The translations under genes were made by a program, and so were the position numbers. A DNA stretch of 64,000 nt, taken from contig JASNZW010000001.1 of the NCBI GenBank assembly GCA_048499435.1, positions 186,001 through 250,000 of the forward strand, given 5' to 3'. How positions within the stretch are numbered: the stretch's first letter is position 1; every line of letters starts with the position of its first letter. Positions 31,185 through 39,689 of this stretch are shown here, in pieces. This DNA comes from DAOTWC01 sp048499435. Its GTDB lineage: Bacteria; Chloroflexota; Anaerolineae; Aggregatilineales; Phototrophicaceae. The notes under the pieces were generated by a model. That model searched no databases. It saw only the letters and a list, made by a program, of their open reading frames with translations, and was not told where the DNA came from.

Positions 31185-32377
31185 AATCACAGTATGACGT
31201 GGTTGTCGTCGGCGCCGGGCCGGCGGGTTCGGTCGCGGCGCTGCGCGCGGCCCAGGCGGGCCTGACCACCCTGCTGCTTGAGAAGCGCCAGGAAATTGGC
31301 GCGCCGGTGCGCTGCGGCGAGGCCATCAGCCACGTGTCCGCCGCGCCGTTCATCCCGCTGGACGACCGCTGGGTAAACGCCTACATTGACTATTTCGCCA
31401 TCTGCAACACGCGCGGCGAGCGCGTCAAAGTGCCGCCCACCGAGCCAACCGTAGTGGTGAATCGCAAAGTCTTTGATCTGGCGCTGGCGCAGCGCGCGGC
31501 GGAAGCGGGCGCTGCGGTGCGCGTCAGCAGCACCGTTACCGGCCTGCTGCGCGACGACAGCGGCGCGGTCGCTGGCGTCGCGGTCCGCAGCCTGGGCCGC
31601 GCTTACCAGGTGCGGGCGCGGCTCGTCATCGCGGCAGACGGTGTGGAGTCGCAGGTGGCGCGTTGGGCCGGCCTCAAGACTATCCCGCCGCTGGGCGACT
31701 ATTACTCCGGCGTGCAGTTCCTGCTCGGCGGGATGCGCGGGCGCATGGAGCCGAACGTCTGCGAATACCATGTCGGGCCGGAAACGCTGGCCCCTGGCGG
31801 GTATATCTGGGTGTTTCCGAAAGGTGAGGATATCGCCAACGTCGGCATTGTCACCGCCGGCAGCGGCCAGCGCAGCAGCCCGCAGGCGCTGCTGGAGCGG
31901 TTCGTTGAGCGCCATTACCCTGACACGAGCGTGCTGGCGGTCGTGGTGGGCGGCATCCCGGTGACTGGCGCGCTCAAGCGCATGGTGACAGACGGCCTGC
32001 TGGCTGTGGGCGACGCCGCGCACCAGGCCGACCCGCTAACGGCGGGCGGCATCAACCTGGGGATGACCGGCGCGGACATGGCGGTGCGCGTCGCCGTCGA
32101 GGCCATCTACACGGGCGACGTTTCGGCCGCCGCGCTGCGCCCTTATGAGCAGGCCTGGCAGCGCGAGTACGGGCGCATGCACGCCGCGCTCTACACGATC
32201 CGCAAAGTGCTGACGCGCATGAAGGAATCCCAGTTCGACGCGCTGATCAGCACCGCCGCCAGCCTGCCGCTGGACCGCATGAGCCACGCGCAGGCGCTGT
32301 CCACGCTGCTGTGGAATCACCCGGCGCTGCTGGTGGAGGCGCGCGCGCTCGTCACCACCGGGCTGCTGCTGAAGTGA
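31181..32377 (+). CDS. Geranylgeranyl-reductase-family flavoprotein
   Basis: A FAD enzyme of 398 residues that reduces prenyl double bonds or related substrates. FAD motifs: GAGPAG at 11-16, VIAADGVESQVARWAG and GDAAHQADPLTAGGINLGM near 277-295. The RCGEA motif (Cys45) is typical of geranylgeranyl reductases. It is coupled to the ferredoxin gene, as in many archaeal and bacterial versions that use ferredoxin as donor. In Chloroflexota the substrate could be a chlorin side chain, a quinone tail or a polyprenyl lipid. No photosynthesis genes are visible, so a lipid or quinone target is more likely (inference). Confidence 0.9.
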   Translation: MKSQYDVVVVGAGPAGSVAALRAAQAGLTTLLLEKRQEIGAPVRCGEAISHVSAAPFIPLDDRWVNAYIDYFAICNTRGERVKVPPTEPTVVVNRKVFDLALAQRAAEAGAAVRVSSTVTGLLRDDSGAVAGVAVRSLGRAYQVRARLVIAADGVESQVARWAGLKTIPPLGDYYSGVQFLLGGMRGRMEPNVCEYHVGPETLAPGGYIWVFPKGEDIANVGIVTAGSGQRSSPQALLERFVERHYPDTSVLAVVVGGIPVTGALKRMVTDGLLAVGDAAHQADPLTAGGINLGMTGADMAVRVAVEAIYTGDVSAAALRPYEQAWQREYGRMHAALYTIRKVLTRMKESQFDALISTAASLPLDRMSHAQALSTLLWNHPALLVEARALVTTGLLLK

Positions 32378-32410
32378 GCGCGCAGGCGCTGCCCACATAA
32401 AAACAACGAG

Positions 32411-32444
32411 CCTGCCCGGTTTAACCGGACAGGCCCGCTTTTTC
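32411..32444 (+). terminator. Terminator after reductase gene
   Basis: GCCTGCCCGG (32411-32420) pairs with CCGGACAGGC (32426-32435), one mismatch, loop TTTAA, then five T residues (32440-32444). It lies between convergent genes. Confidence 0.75.
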
Positions 32445-32472
32445 ATCGCTCAGCGCAGCGCGCGCTCAGCAC

Positions 32473-33882
32473 CTAGAACGTGGACGGCAGTCCGCAGCCG
32501 TCAGACGTGATCACATCTGCCGCGCGCACCCATACATTCGCGTCCAGCCGCGCATCCCTGATTTCATACCAGCCGATCTGATTGACGGTGGACCCGCGCA
32601 GCGCGTTAAACGTGCCGCTGCCGAAGATTTCGCCGGCCTGCGAGCCGTTGGGGAACAGGAACGTCGGCACGCCGTTGTTGATGTTCAGCGTGCACACGCC
32701 CGGCGCGAATTCAATCGTCAGCGGCGGGCGGGTCGGCTCAGGCAGCGGCGTGGGGACAGCACCGCAGCTCCCCTGCTGCAAGATATAGCGCGTGTTGAAC
32801 TGAACGCCGCTGGTGAAAGCGCGCAGCTCGTGCTCTTCATTGAAGAAAACGCTGACGCGCATCGGGACAACGACGACGAAGTTCGCGCCCGGCGCCAGGT
32901 CAGGATAGCTGCCGTAGCCGGTGGTCGTGATGCTGCCGGTACGAATGTGAACATTTTGCAGCGTGACAGAGCCAGCGCGCGCGGTCGCGGTGCCGGTGTT
33001 GGCGACGTTCACGTGAACCGTAAACTGCTCATTGCAGACCGCGGTCCCCTGGATCGCCAGGCCGTTGATGGTGATATTGCTGGCGGCGGGCGGCGCGGGG
33101 GGAACCAGCGCCGGCGGCGGCGAGACGCGCGGCAGATCGCTGAAATCGCCCAGGGTAGTCACCACAGTGGGCGATACCCAGCCCACGCTGCCGGTCTCCC
33201 GGCGCACCTGGAACCAGCCAGAGCCGCTGGCGCTGATCGCCAGAACGCGGCCCTCTTCACGCTCACCCAGGCGGTCAACAATCGGGCAGCGGTCGTTATC
33301 AACCAGGTCGCAGCGGCGCATGTTAACCGCTTCGTTCGGCGGGGCCGGCACTACGCGCGGCGTCGTGTCAGCCGGGGCGGACGTCGGCTCTGGCGTCACG
33401 GTCGGCTCAGTTTCGATGCCGTAGCGTTCCTTCAGCAGCTCGACCTCGACGCTGTAGCGCGCGTTGTTCAGCCGGATGGGGCTGACGACATCGGTGAAGT
33501 GCTGGCCGTCGCTGGTGTTCACGGTCAGGCGGATAGCGTACAGACCGTCCTCAGCCTCAGTGGTGTCAATTGTCGCCAGGAAGTCGTTCAGCACTGGCTG
33601 CGAGAAGCCTGGCGTCAGCGGCAGCCACGGCGCGTTAAGCGGGATCGACAGGTCATCGTTGAGCGCGATGGCCTCGATGAAATAGTGCGTCATGTTAGGC
33701 ACGTCGGCAGAGCCGAGGATGGGCACGACATTCCACACTTCACTGACCGGCTGCGGCCAGGCGATCTCCACGCCAGAGCTGGTTTCGATCACCACCGATT
33801 CAGGCAGCGTATCCTGAGCGCTGACAGCGAGTGTCAGGCCTACGATGAGCATCATAACGACAAGGAACGCAGGTTTTCGCAT
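32473..33882 (-). CDS. Exported protein with SH3-like domains
   Basis: 469 residues with a signal peptide (AFLVVMMLIVGLTLAVSAQ). Order: an N-terminal beta-sandwich resembling a fibronectin or CARDB domain (EIAWPQPVSEVWNVVP, GLYAIRLTVNT), a TPEPTSAP linker, one SH3-like domain (AVNMRRCDLVD, GSGWFQVRRETGSVGWV), a CARDB-like domain (FTVHVNVANTGTATA), and a second SH3-like region at the C-terminus (GWYEIRDARLDANVWVRAADV). Probably a cell-surface protein. A promoter candidate lies about 40 bases upstream. Exact domain families need profile searches. Confidence 0.85.
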   Translation of the reverse strand: MRKPAFLVVMMLIVGLTLAVSAQDTLPESVVIETSSGVEIAWPQPVSEVWNVVPILGSADVPNMTHYFIEAIALNDDLSIPLNAPWLPLTPGFSQPVLNDFLATIDTTEAEDGLYAIRLTVNTSDGQHFTDVVSPIRLNNARYSVEVELLKERYGIETEPTVTPEPTSAPADTTPRVVPAPPNEAVNMRRCDLVDNDRCPIVDRLGEREEGRVLAISASGSGWFQVRRETGSVGWVSPTVVTTLGDFSDLPRVSPPPALVPPAPPAASNITINGLAIQGTAVCNEQFTVHVNVANTGTATARAGSVTLQNVHIRTGSITTTGYGSYPDLAPGANFVVVVPMRVSVFFNEEHELRAFTSGVQFNTRYILQQGSCGAVPTPLPEPTRPPLTIEFAPGVCTLNINNGVPTFLFPNGSQAGEIFGSGTFNALRGSTVNQIGWYEIRDARLDANVWVRAADVITSDGCGLPSTF

Positions 33883-33920
33883 ACTGGTTTCTAATCCTCA
33901 ATTCTCCAAATCCAGGCGCT

Positions 33921-33949
33921 ATATTACAACGAAATCGCTGGTGTGGAAA
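33921..33949 (-). promoter_or_regulatory. Promoter candidate for SH3-like protein
   Basis: On the minus strand TTTCCA (33949-33944) and TAATAT (33926-33921) are 17 bases apart, with TG directly before the -10 box. The ATG is 39 bases downstream. Confidence 0.5.
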
Positions 33950-34006
33950 TAAGACAACAGTTTTTCGCGCAGCGCGTACACACCCGGCTGACAGCCCAAA
34001 ATCTGA

Positions 34007-34038
34007 AACAGCCCGCGAGGAGTCTCTCGCGGGCTGTT
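34007..34038 (-). terminator. Terminator of LacI/sugar operon
   Basis: AACAGCCCGCGAG (34007-34019) pairs perfectly with 34026-34038 over a 6-base loop. On the minus strand it lies 69 bases beyond the binding-protein stop. The T-rich tail is interrupted (TTTCAGATTTT). Confidence 0.75.
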
Positions 34039-34107
34039 AAACATCGGCATTGCGCCGGGCGTCAGCGCCGCTTCCAGCTCACGCTGGCGCTGCGCGGCCA
34101 GCCGCGC

Positions 34108-35187
34108 CTACTCGGCGTTCGGGCAGGCGAAGGCGTTGCACACGGCCTGCGCGTTCTCCGGCGACACGGTGTCGAACGGCAGAATCACCCACTGCGGCGG
34201 AACAACCTGCTCAGTGAGGATTTTGTGCGCCCACTCAATAGCCTGTTTGCCGCCGGTGGGGTAGACGAACGTCACGCCCAGCCGCCCCTCCAGCACCGAC
34301 ATGATCCCGCCGTCCGGCGTCGGCAGCGCGTCAATGCCGATGAACAGCACCTGCGCCGGGTCAATCCCCGCGCTCTGCGCCGCAATGTACGCGCCTTCCG
34401 CCATCGGGTCATTGTGCCCGTACAGCACGTCCACATCCGGGTGTGCCTGGAACGCCGCCGCTGCCGCCGGCACCGCCCGCTCGCGCAGCCAGTCCGCGTT
34501 CTGCGAGAACACAATGTTGTCCGCGCTCAGCCCGCCGTCCACCAGCCCCAGCCGGAACCCGTCGCCGCGATCCTTCGCCGGCGGCGCGCCTTCCAGCCCG
34601 CGTATCTCCGCAATCTGGCACTCCGCGCGCCCGTTGGCCGCGCACCAGTCCGCCGCATAGCGCCCGGCCGCCTGCCCGATCGCCACGTTGTCCGCCCCGA
34701 TGAACATCGAGTAGTTCGGGTCCACCAGGTTGCGGTCCAGCACGATCACCGGCACGCACGACTCCCATACCTCTTTCACCACCTCGTTGAGCGGCGCCGC
34801 CTCGTTGGGCGAAATGATGAGCAGGTCAATCCCCTGCGTCAGCAGGTTCTCGACGTCGCTCACCTGGTTGGCGTTGTCCTGCGCCGCGTCCTGGAACACG
34901 ACCTCAAATTCCGGGTAGGCAGCGGCAGCCGCCGCGATCTGGCTGTCCATCGCCTCGCGCCAGGGTTCAGCGCGGTTGGCCTGCGACATCCCGATCACGT
35001 ACTTGTCCTTCGCCGCTGGCAGCGGGCAGTTGGCCGGCAGCGCGCCTTCGGGCCGCGCGTCAAGTTTAACGGTGCCGCCGCCCAGCATGTCCTCAGTGTA
35101 AGGCTGCCAATCACCCTGGGCGAAGGCGGTAAGGGTCCCCAGCAGGGCCACGACAACAAGCAGCAAGAGCAAAACCTTCTTATTCAT
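34108..35187 (-). CDS. Periplasmic sugar-binding protein (type I, YtfQ/RbsB-like)
   Basis: 359 residues. The ATG at 35187 follows GAGGGGA and gives a signal peptide (KKVLLLLLVVVALLGTL). The peripla-BP fold is clear: VIGMSQANRAEPWREAM, VFQDAAQDNANQVSDVENLL, DLLIISPNEAAPL, VIVLDRNL, and VLYGHNDPMAEGAYIAAQSA. These match the galactofuranose-binding YtfQ class best by eye. The gene is the last of a LacI-ATPase-permease-binding-protein operon. The C-terminus ends in two cysteines (AVCNAFACPNAE). A furanose or pentose ligand is inferred. Confidence 0.93.
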   Translation of the reverse strand: MNKKVLLLLLVVVALLGTLTAFAQGDWQPYTEDMLGGGTVKLDARPEGALPANCPLPAAKDKYVIGMSQANRAEPWREAMDSQIAAAAAAYPEFEVVFQDAAQDNANQVSDVENLLTQGIDLLIISPNEAAPLNEVVKEVWESCVPVIVLDRNLVDPNYSMFIGADNVAIGQAAGRYAADWCAANGRAECQIAEIRGLEGAPPAKDRGDGFRLGLVDGGLSADNIVFSQNADWLRERAVPAAAAAFQAHPDVDVLYGHNDPMAEGAYIAAQSAGIDPAQVLFIGIDALPTPDGGIMSVLEGRLGVTFVYPTGGKQAIEWAHKILTEQVVPPQWVILPFDTVSPENAQAVCNAFACPNAE

Positions 35188-35287
35188 GTTTCCCCTCGTA
35201 TGTTTCAGGAAGCTGCCGATCACAAACCGCTGTTTGGGCCTTCTCGATCACCCCCTTTCTGTGTCCCGCTGCGCGCCAGTTAACCGT

Positions 35288-36835
35288 CTATTCCGCTGTG
35301 CGCGGACGAAGCTGCTGCAAAGCCACCGCGGCCACGACCAGCAGGCCCTTGGTGACGAGCTGAACGTTGCTGTTGACGTTGTTCAGGCTGAGCATGTTGT
35401 CCAGAATGCCCAGGATAAACGCGCCGGCGATCGCGCCGATGACCGTCCCCTTGCCGCCCGACAGGCTGGCCCCGCCGATCACCACCGCTGCGATGGCGTT
35501 CAGCTCGTAGTTCACGGCCTCGTTCGGGCTGCCCTGGTTGAGCTGGGCCGCGTGCATGATGCCGGCCATCGCCGCGAAGAAGCCGCACAGCATGAACGCT
35601 ATGATCTTGATGCGCGAGACCGCCAGGCCCGACAGCCGGGCAGCGGTCTGGTTGCCGCCAATGGCGTACAGATGCCGCCCGAAAGCGGTGTAATGCAGCA
35701 CCAGCGACATCACAATCGCCACGATAAACATGATGATGGCGGGCACTGGGAAAACGCCGTTAATGCGCTCGCCGATCACGTTGAACAGCGGGTCTGCCCC
35801 GCCAGCCCCATACGACAGCGGCACCGCGATGCTGTCTGACCAGATGCGCGCCACCCCGCGCGCGATGCTCAGCATCGCCAGCGTGGTGACAAACGCCGGT
35901 ATGCGGAAGCGCTCAGACGTCCAGCCGTTCCACCAGCCAATGCCCAGCCCCAGCCCCAGGATGATGAGAATGGCCGGGATCGCCGGGATCAGGTCGCGCA
36001 TCAGCAGGAAGGCGACGCCGGTCGCCGTGAGCGCCACCACCGAGCCGACCGACAGGTCAATCCCCCCGATGATGATGACCAGAATCTGGCCGGTCGCCAG
36101 GACGCCGGTCTCGGCAACGTCGCGCGCGACGTTGCTCAGGTTGCGCTGGCTGAGGAACAGGTTGGCGTCGTTGCGCACCGGCGAGAAGATAATCGCCAGC
36201 AGAAAGACGATAATCAGCCCGAAGAAGCTCTGAAAGCGGAAAGCAGCCACCACCGCGCGGTTGAACCAGGGCCACGACCCCAGCCCGCCGAACAGCCGCC
36301 GCCCGCCGGCGCGCGCGCCATAGCTGCCCGCCTGGGGCAGCGCCGCGGGCCGCCCGGCGAAAAACCCAAAGCACAGAATGGCCGACATAAAGAACGCCAG
36401 CCAGAACCCCCCGCCGCAGAACTGCGCCAGCGAATAGTCGGTGTTGGCGCGGTCCTGCGTGGCGAAGATCAGGAAATAAGCCAGGCCCAGCAGCCCGGCG
36501 AACTGAACCACCCACGACGCCTGACGGCGGTAGCGCTGGTCATATAACCCGCCCAGCACCGCCACAATCGCCAGCAGGCCGGCGGCGGGAATCAACAGCA
36601 GCGCCCCTGGCGGCTGGGTGAAGCCGGCCCACAGGCCGGCGCTGAGCGGCAGCGTCTCGGACGTAATCAGGCTGATGCCGGCAGCGGTGCTGTCGTTCTC
36701 AACCACCCACGGCAAGGCGACAAACGCCAGCAGCAGGATAAAAGCGCAGACTAAGGCAACGATCTCACCAGCGCTGGCGTGCGACAGCAGCGTCGTGCGC
36801 TGCGCGGCGCGCGGTTGTGTGACGGCAGCGCTCAT
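35288..36835 (-). CDS. Sugar ABC permease (RbsC/YtfT-like) with extra N-terminal membrane domain
   Basis: 515 residues, well above the usual 320-350. The standard CUT2 permease core begins near residue 200 and shows ILVIIIGGIDLSVGSVVAL, WNGWTSERFRIPAFVTTLA, YAIGGNQTAARLSGL and VIGGASLSGGKGTVIGA. Before it lies an extension of about 190 residues with roughly four more helices (VALVCAFILLLAFVALPWV, ALLLIPAAGLLAIVAVL, VVQFAGLLGLAYFLIF, FFMSAILCFGFFAG) and a Gly/Arg-rich linker. The start overlaps the ATPase stop by 4 bases. The role of the extension is unknown. Confidence 0.93.
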   Translation of the reverse strand: MSAAVTQPRAAQRTTLLSHASAGEIVALVCAFILLLAFVALPWVVENDSTAAGISLITSETLPLSAGLWAGFTQPPGALLLIPAAGLLAIVAVLGGLYDQRYRRQASWVVQFAGLLGLAYFLIFATQDRANTDYSLAQFCGGGFWLAFFMSAILCFGFFAGRPAALPQAGSYGARAGGRRLFGGLGSWPWFNRAVVAAFRFQSFFGLIIVFLLAIIFSPVRNDANLFLSQRNLSNVARDVAETGVLATGQILVIIIGGIDLSVGSVVALTATGVAFLLMRDLIPAIPAILIILGLGLGIGWWNGWTSERFRIPAFVTTLAMLSIARGVARIWSDSIAVPLSYGAGGADPLFNVIGERINGVFPVPAIIMFIVAIVMSLVLHYTAFGRHLYAIGGNQTAARLSGLAVSRIKIIAFMLCGFFAAMAGIMHAAQLNQGSPNEAVNYELNAIAAVVIGGASLSGGKGTVIGAIAGAFILGILDNMLSLNNVNSNVQLVTKGLLVVAAVALQQLRPRTAE

Positions 36836-38427
36836 GGATGCTCTCCCTTCCCCAGCGTAAGCTGGCTGCCATTGTTGTTTCCCTTCTCAATAAAACGGGT
36901 TGCTGCTTCCATAATCGCTTCCTGGCTGAAATCCTCACGCGCAAACTCGCCTGTCAGCCGGCCATCGCACAGCACGTAAATCCGGTCGCAAACCGCCAGC
37001 AGCTCCGGCATCTCGCTCGACACCAGCAGGAAAGCGGTTCCCTCGCGGGCCAACTGCCCCACCAGGCTGTAAATCTCAGCCTTCGCGCCGACGTCAACGC
37101 CGCGCGTGGGTTCGTCCAGCAGGAACAGCACGATCTCTGACAGCAGGAACCTGCCGATCACCACCTTCTGCTGGTTGCCGCCGCTGAGGTTCGCCACCAG
37201 CGTTTCGATAGATGGCGTTTTGATGCTCAGGTCCTGCACCACCTGGCCAACGGCCCGGCGCTCAGCGCGGCCCTTGATAACGCTCATCCAGTTCGTGAAC
37301 TGCCGCAGCGCGGCCAGGCTGGCATTCTCCATTACCGAGCGTTCCAGCACCAGGCTTTGCAGCTTGCGGTCCTCCGCGATCAGGCCGATGCCGGCGTTGA
37401 TCGCGTCCTGCGGCGACTCAAAGCGGATCGGCACGTCGCCCAGCACGATGCGCCCGGCCAGGTCAGCCGGCGGGTAAACCCCGAAAATCGCCTCCAATAG
37501 CTGCGTGCGCCCCGCGCCCATCAGCCCGGCGACGCCGACGATCTCGCCCTGGCGCACATACAGCGACACGTCGTCCAGGACGCGCTGCCCATCCTGCGCG
37601 TAGGTCAGGTTCTCCACCTGAAGCACCGCCGCGCCGGGTTCAACCGCCACTTTAGGGTAAAGCACGTCCAGCTCGCGCCCGACCATCAGGCTGATGAGCC
37701 GGTGGCGGGTGATGGCGCTGGCCGCCGCCGCGCCCACCACAGCGCCATCGCGCAGCACAGTGATGCGGTCGGTAATGGCGAACACCTCGTCTAACCGGTG
37801 CGAGATGTAAATCACGCCGACATCGCGCTCGCGCAGGCCGCGTATCACCTGGAACAGATACTCGACTTCGGTGTCGCTCAGCGCCGACGTTGGCTCGTCC
37901 ATAATGATGATGTGCGCGTCCAGGCTGAGCGCCTTGGCGATCTCGACAAGCTGGCACTGCCCGACGCGCAGTTGGCTGATCGCGCTGTTGGGGTTGATGT
38001 CCAGCCCCAGGCTCGCCAGCAGGTCCTCCGCCGACCGGCGCATGGCGCGCCGGCTGAGCGTGCCCAGCCAGGTTCTGTGTTCGCGCCCCAGGAAAATGTT
38101 CTCGTAAACGGTCAGCTCAGGGACAAGGTTGAGTTCCTGATGGATCATGGCGATGCCGCTGTTCTGGGCCTCGCGCGGGCCGTGGAAGGCCACCGGGTGG
38201 CCGTTTAAGAGCATCTGGCCGTCAAACTCGGTGTAGATGCCGCTCATGATCTTCATCAGCGTGGATTTGCCGGCCCCGTTCTCGCCCACCAGGCCGTGCA
38301 CCTCGCCCACGCGCACGTCGAACGAAACGTCGTTCAGCGCCAGCACGCCCGGAAAACGCTTGGTGATGTGCTCCATCTTCAGCAGGATCGGGCGGTCCTC
38401 AACCTGCGATTGCGGTTCAGTGTCCAT
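36832..38427 (-). CDS. Sugar ABC ATPase with two nucleotide domains (RbsA/YtfR-like)
   Basis: 531 residues, two ATPase halves in one chain as usual for CUT2 systems. First half: Walker A GENGAGKST, signature LRVGQCQLVEIAKAL (slightly off the usual LSVGQ), Walker B IIIMDEPTSAL, YISHRLDE. Second half: P-loop GLMGAGRTQ (no Lys, normal for this family), LSGGNQQKVVIGR, LFLLDEPTRGVDVG and a switch reading VSSEMPEL without His. The start shares one base with the LacI stop. It works with the long permease and the YtfQ-like protein. Confidence 0.95.
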   Translation of the reverse strand: MDTEPQSQVEDRPILLKMEHITKRFPGVLALNDVSFDVRVGEVHGLVGENGAGKSTLMKIMSGIYTEFDGQMLLNGHPVAFHGPREAQNSGIAMIHQELNLVPELTVYENIFLGREHRTWLGTLSRRAMRRSAEDLLASLGLDINPNSAISQLRVGQCQLVEIAKALSLDAHIIIMDEPTSALSDTEVEYLFQVIRGLRERDVGVIYISHRLDEVFAITDRITVLRDGAVVGAAAASAITRHRLISLMVGRELDVLYPKVAVEPGAAVLQVENLTYAQDGQRVLDDVSLYVRQGEIVGVAGLMGAGRTQLLEAIFGVYPPADLAGRIVLGDVPIRFESPQDAINAGIGLIAEDRKLQSLVLERSVMENASLAALRQFTNWMSVIKGRAERRAVGQVVQDLSIKTPSIETLVANLSGGNQQKVVIGRFLLSEIVLFLLDEPTRGVDVGAKAEIYSLVGQLAREGTAFLLVSSEMPELLAVCDRIYVLCDGRLTGEFAREDFSQEAIMEAATRFIEKGNNNGSQLTLGKGEHP

Positions 38428-39449
38428 CAGATGCTTTCCTTAGAAGCAGCGCCGCACGACTCGCGCACAATCAGGCGCGTTTGCAGCATCACGGTCCGAA
38501 ACGGCGAGCCAGGCTCCGCCAGGCGGCGCAGCAGCAGGTTGACGGCCTCCGCGCCCAGGTCATAAGTGGGCTGCGAGACCGCCGTCAGCGGCGAGTACAG
38601 GTCGCCGGACCAGGGCATGTCGTCGAACCCGACCAGCGCGATCTGCTGCGGCACGCGCACGTGCAGCTCGCGCAGGGCGCGCAGCGCGCCCAGCGTCATC
38701 ATGTTGTTGGAGATAAACAGGGCGTCGGGCGGCGGCTGGCTGAGCAGCAGCTCGCGCGTGAGGTGATACCCGCTGTCCGCCTTGAAATTGCCGAACTTTA
38801 CCAGCGCCGGCGTCTGCGGCAGCCCGGCGGCCGTCAGCGCCGCCTGGTAGCCGGCGTAGCGCTCGCGGCCCGTGGTCAGGTCTAAGATGCCGGTGATAAT
38901 GGCGATACGGCGGTAGCCCAGGCCGATCAGATGGCGCACAGCCTCATAAGCGCCGCGCTCGTTGTCCACCTTAACCGCGTCCATCTCGACATCCGCCATC
39001 AGGCGGTCCAGCAAAACCACCGGGATGCTCATCTCTTTCAGCCGCGCCAGGCTCTGCGTGCCCCTCGTCAGCGACGGAACCATGACCAGCCCCGCGACCC
39101 GCTCAGTGGCCATGACGCGCAGATACATCTGCTCTTTAGCCGGGTCCTCGCCGGAATTGCACAGGATGAGGGACATCTGGTGGGCGTAGGCGACATCCTC
39201 CGCCGCCTGGATGATGGAGAGAAAATAGGGGTTTTGAATGTCAGAGATGATCAGCCCGATCACGCTGCTGGTCTGCGCCCGCAGGTGGCGCGCCGCCCGG
39301 TTGGGCTGGTAGCCCAGCGCCTGCACCGCGTCCAGCACGCGGTCGCGCAGCGCGGCGTCAACGGCCGGGTTGTTGTTCAGCACGCGCGAAACAGTGGCCC
39401 TGGAAACGCCCGCATGCGCCGCGACATCGTGAATGGTCACGTCAGGCAT
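38427..39449 (-). CDS. LacI-family transcriptional regulator
   Basis: 340 residues. The N-terminal helix-turn-helix is VTIHDVAAHAGVSRATVSRVL, followed by the hinge GYQPNRAARHLRAQ and a sugar-binding domain (VIGLIISDIQNPYFLSI, VVLLDRLM, DALFISNNMMTLGALRAL, IALVGFDDMPWSG). The ATG at 39449 begins MPDVT. It is the first gene of the sugar operon. Two matching palindromes lie upstream, so it probably represses its own operon until the sugar binds. Confidence 0.96.
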   Translation of the reverse strand: MPDVTIHDVAAHAGVSRATVSRVLNNNPAVDAALRDRVLDAVQALGYQPNRAARHLRAQTSSVIGLIISDIQNPYFLSIIQAAEDVAYAHQMSLILCNSGEDPAKEQMYLRVMATERVAGLVMVPSLTRGTQSLARLKEMSIPVVLLDRLMADVEMDAVKVDNERGAYEAVRHLIGLGYRRIAIITGILDLTTGRERYAGYQAALTAAGLPQTPALVKFGNFKADSGYHLTRELLLSQPPPDALFISNNMMTLGALRALRELHVRVPQQIALVGFDDMPWSGDLYSPLTAVSQPTYDLGAEAVNLLLRRLAEPGSPFRTVMLQTRLIVRESCGAASKESI

Positions 39450-39480
39450 GATAAAAATACTCGTCAATAAAACCATTATG

Positions 39481-39494
39481 AGAAAACGTTTTCT
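39481..39494. promoter_or_regulatory. LacI-type operator 1
   Basis: AGAAAACGTTTTCT is a perfect 14-base palindrome with the central CG of LacI-family sites, 31 bases before the regulator's ATG. Confidence 0.8.
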
Positions 39495-39607
39495 GGGCCG
39501 CGCGCAGCGTTAGCGAGAAGAATGCGGCCTGAAAACCCGCTGTAGATTTGTTTCTCGCCTGTTTCCGGGGCAGCAGCGCCGTCAGCCTGCCTGTCGCCGT
39601 TTTGCTG

Positions 39608-39621
39608 AGAAATCGTTCTCT
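39608..39621. promoter_or_regulatory. LacI-type operator 2
   Basis: AGAAATCGTTCTCT matches operator 1 at 12 of 14 positions. Its centre is 127 bases from that of operator 1, and it lies just downstream of the candidate -10 box on the minus strand. A DNA loop between the two is possible. Confidence 0.75.
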
Positions 39622-39627
39622 AAGGAA

Positions 39628-39656
39628 AGAGTATTATTTTTCTTTGCGGATGTCAA
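39628..39656 (-). promoter_or_regulatory. Candidate promoter of LacI/sugar operon
   Basis: On the minus strand a perfect TTGACA (39656-39651) is followed 17 bases later by TACTCT (39633-39628). A TAATAC-like box also lies between them. Operator 2 covers the predicted start site. Confidence 0.55.
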
Positions 39657-39689
39657 GCTGAATCGCAGAATCGCGCCGGCCAGCGCCCC

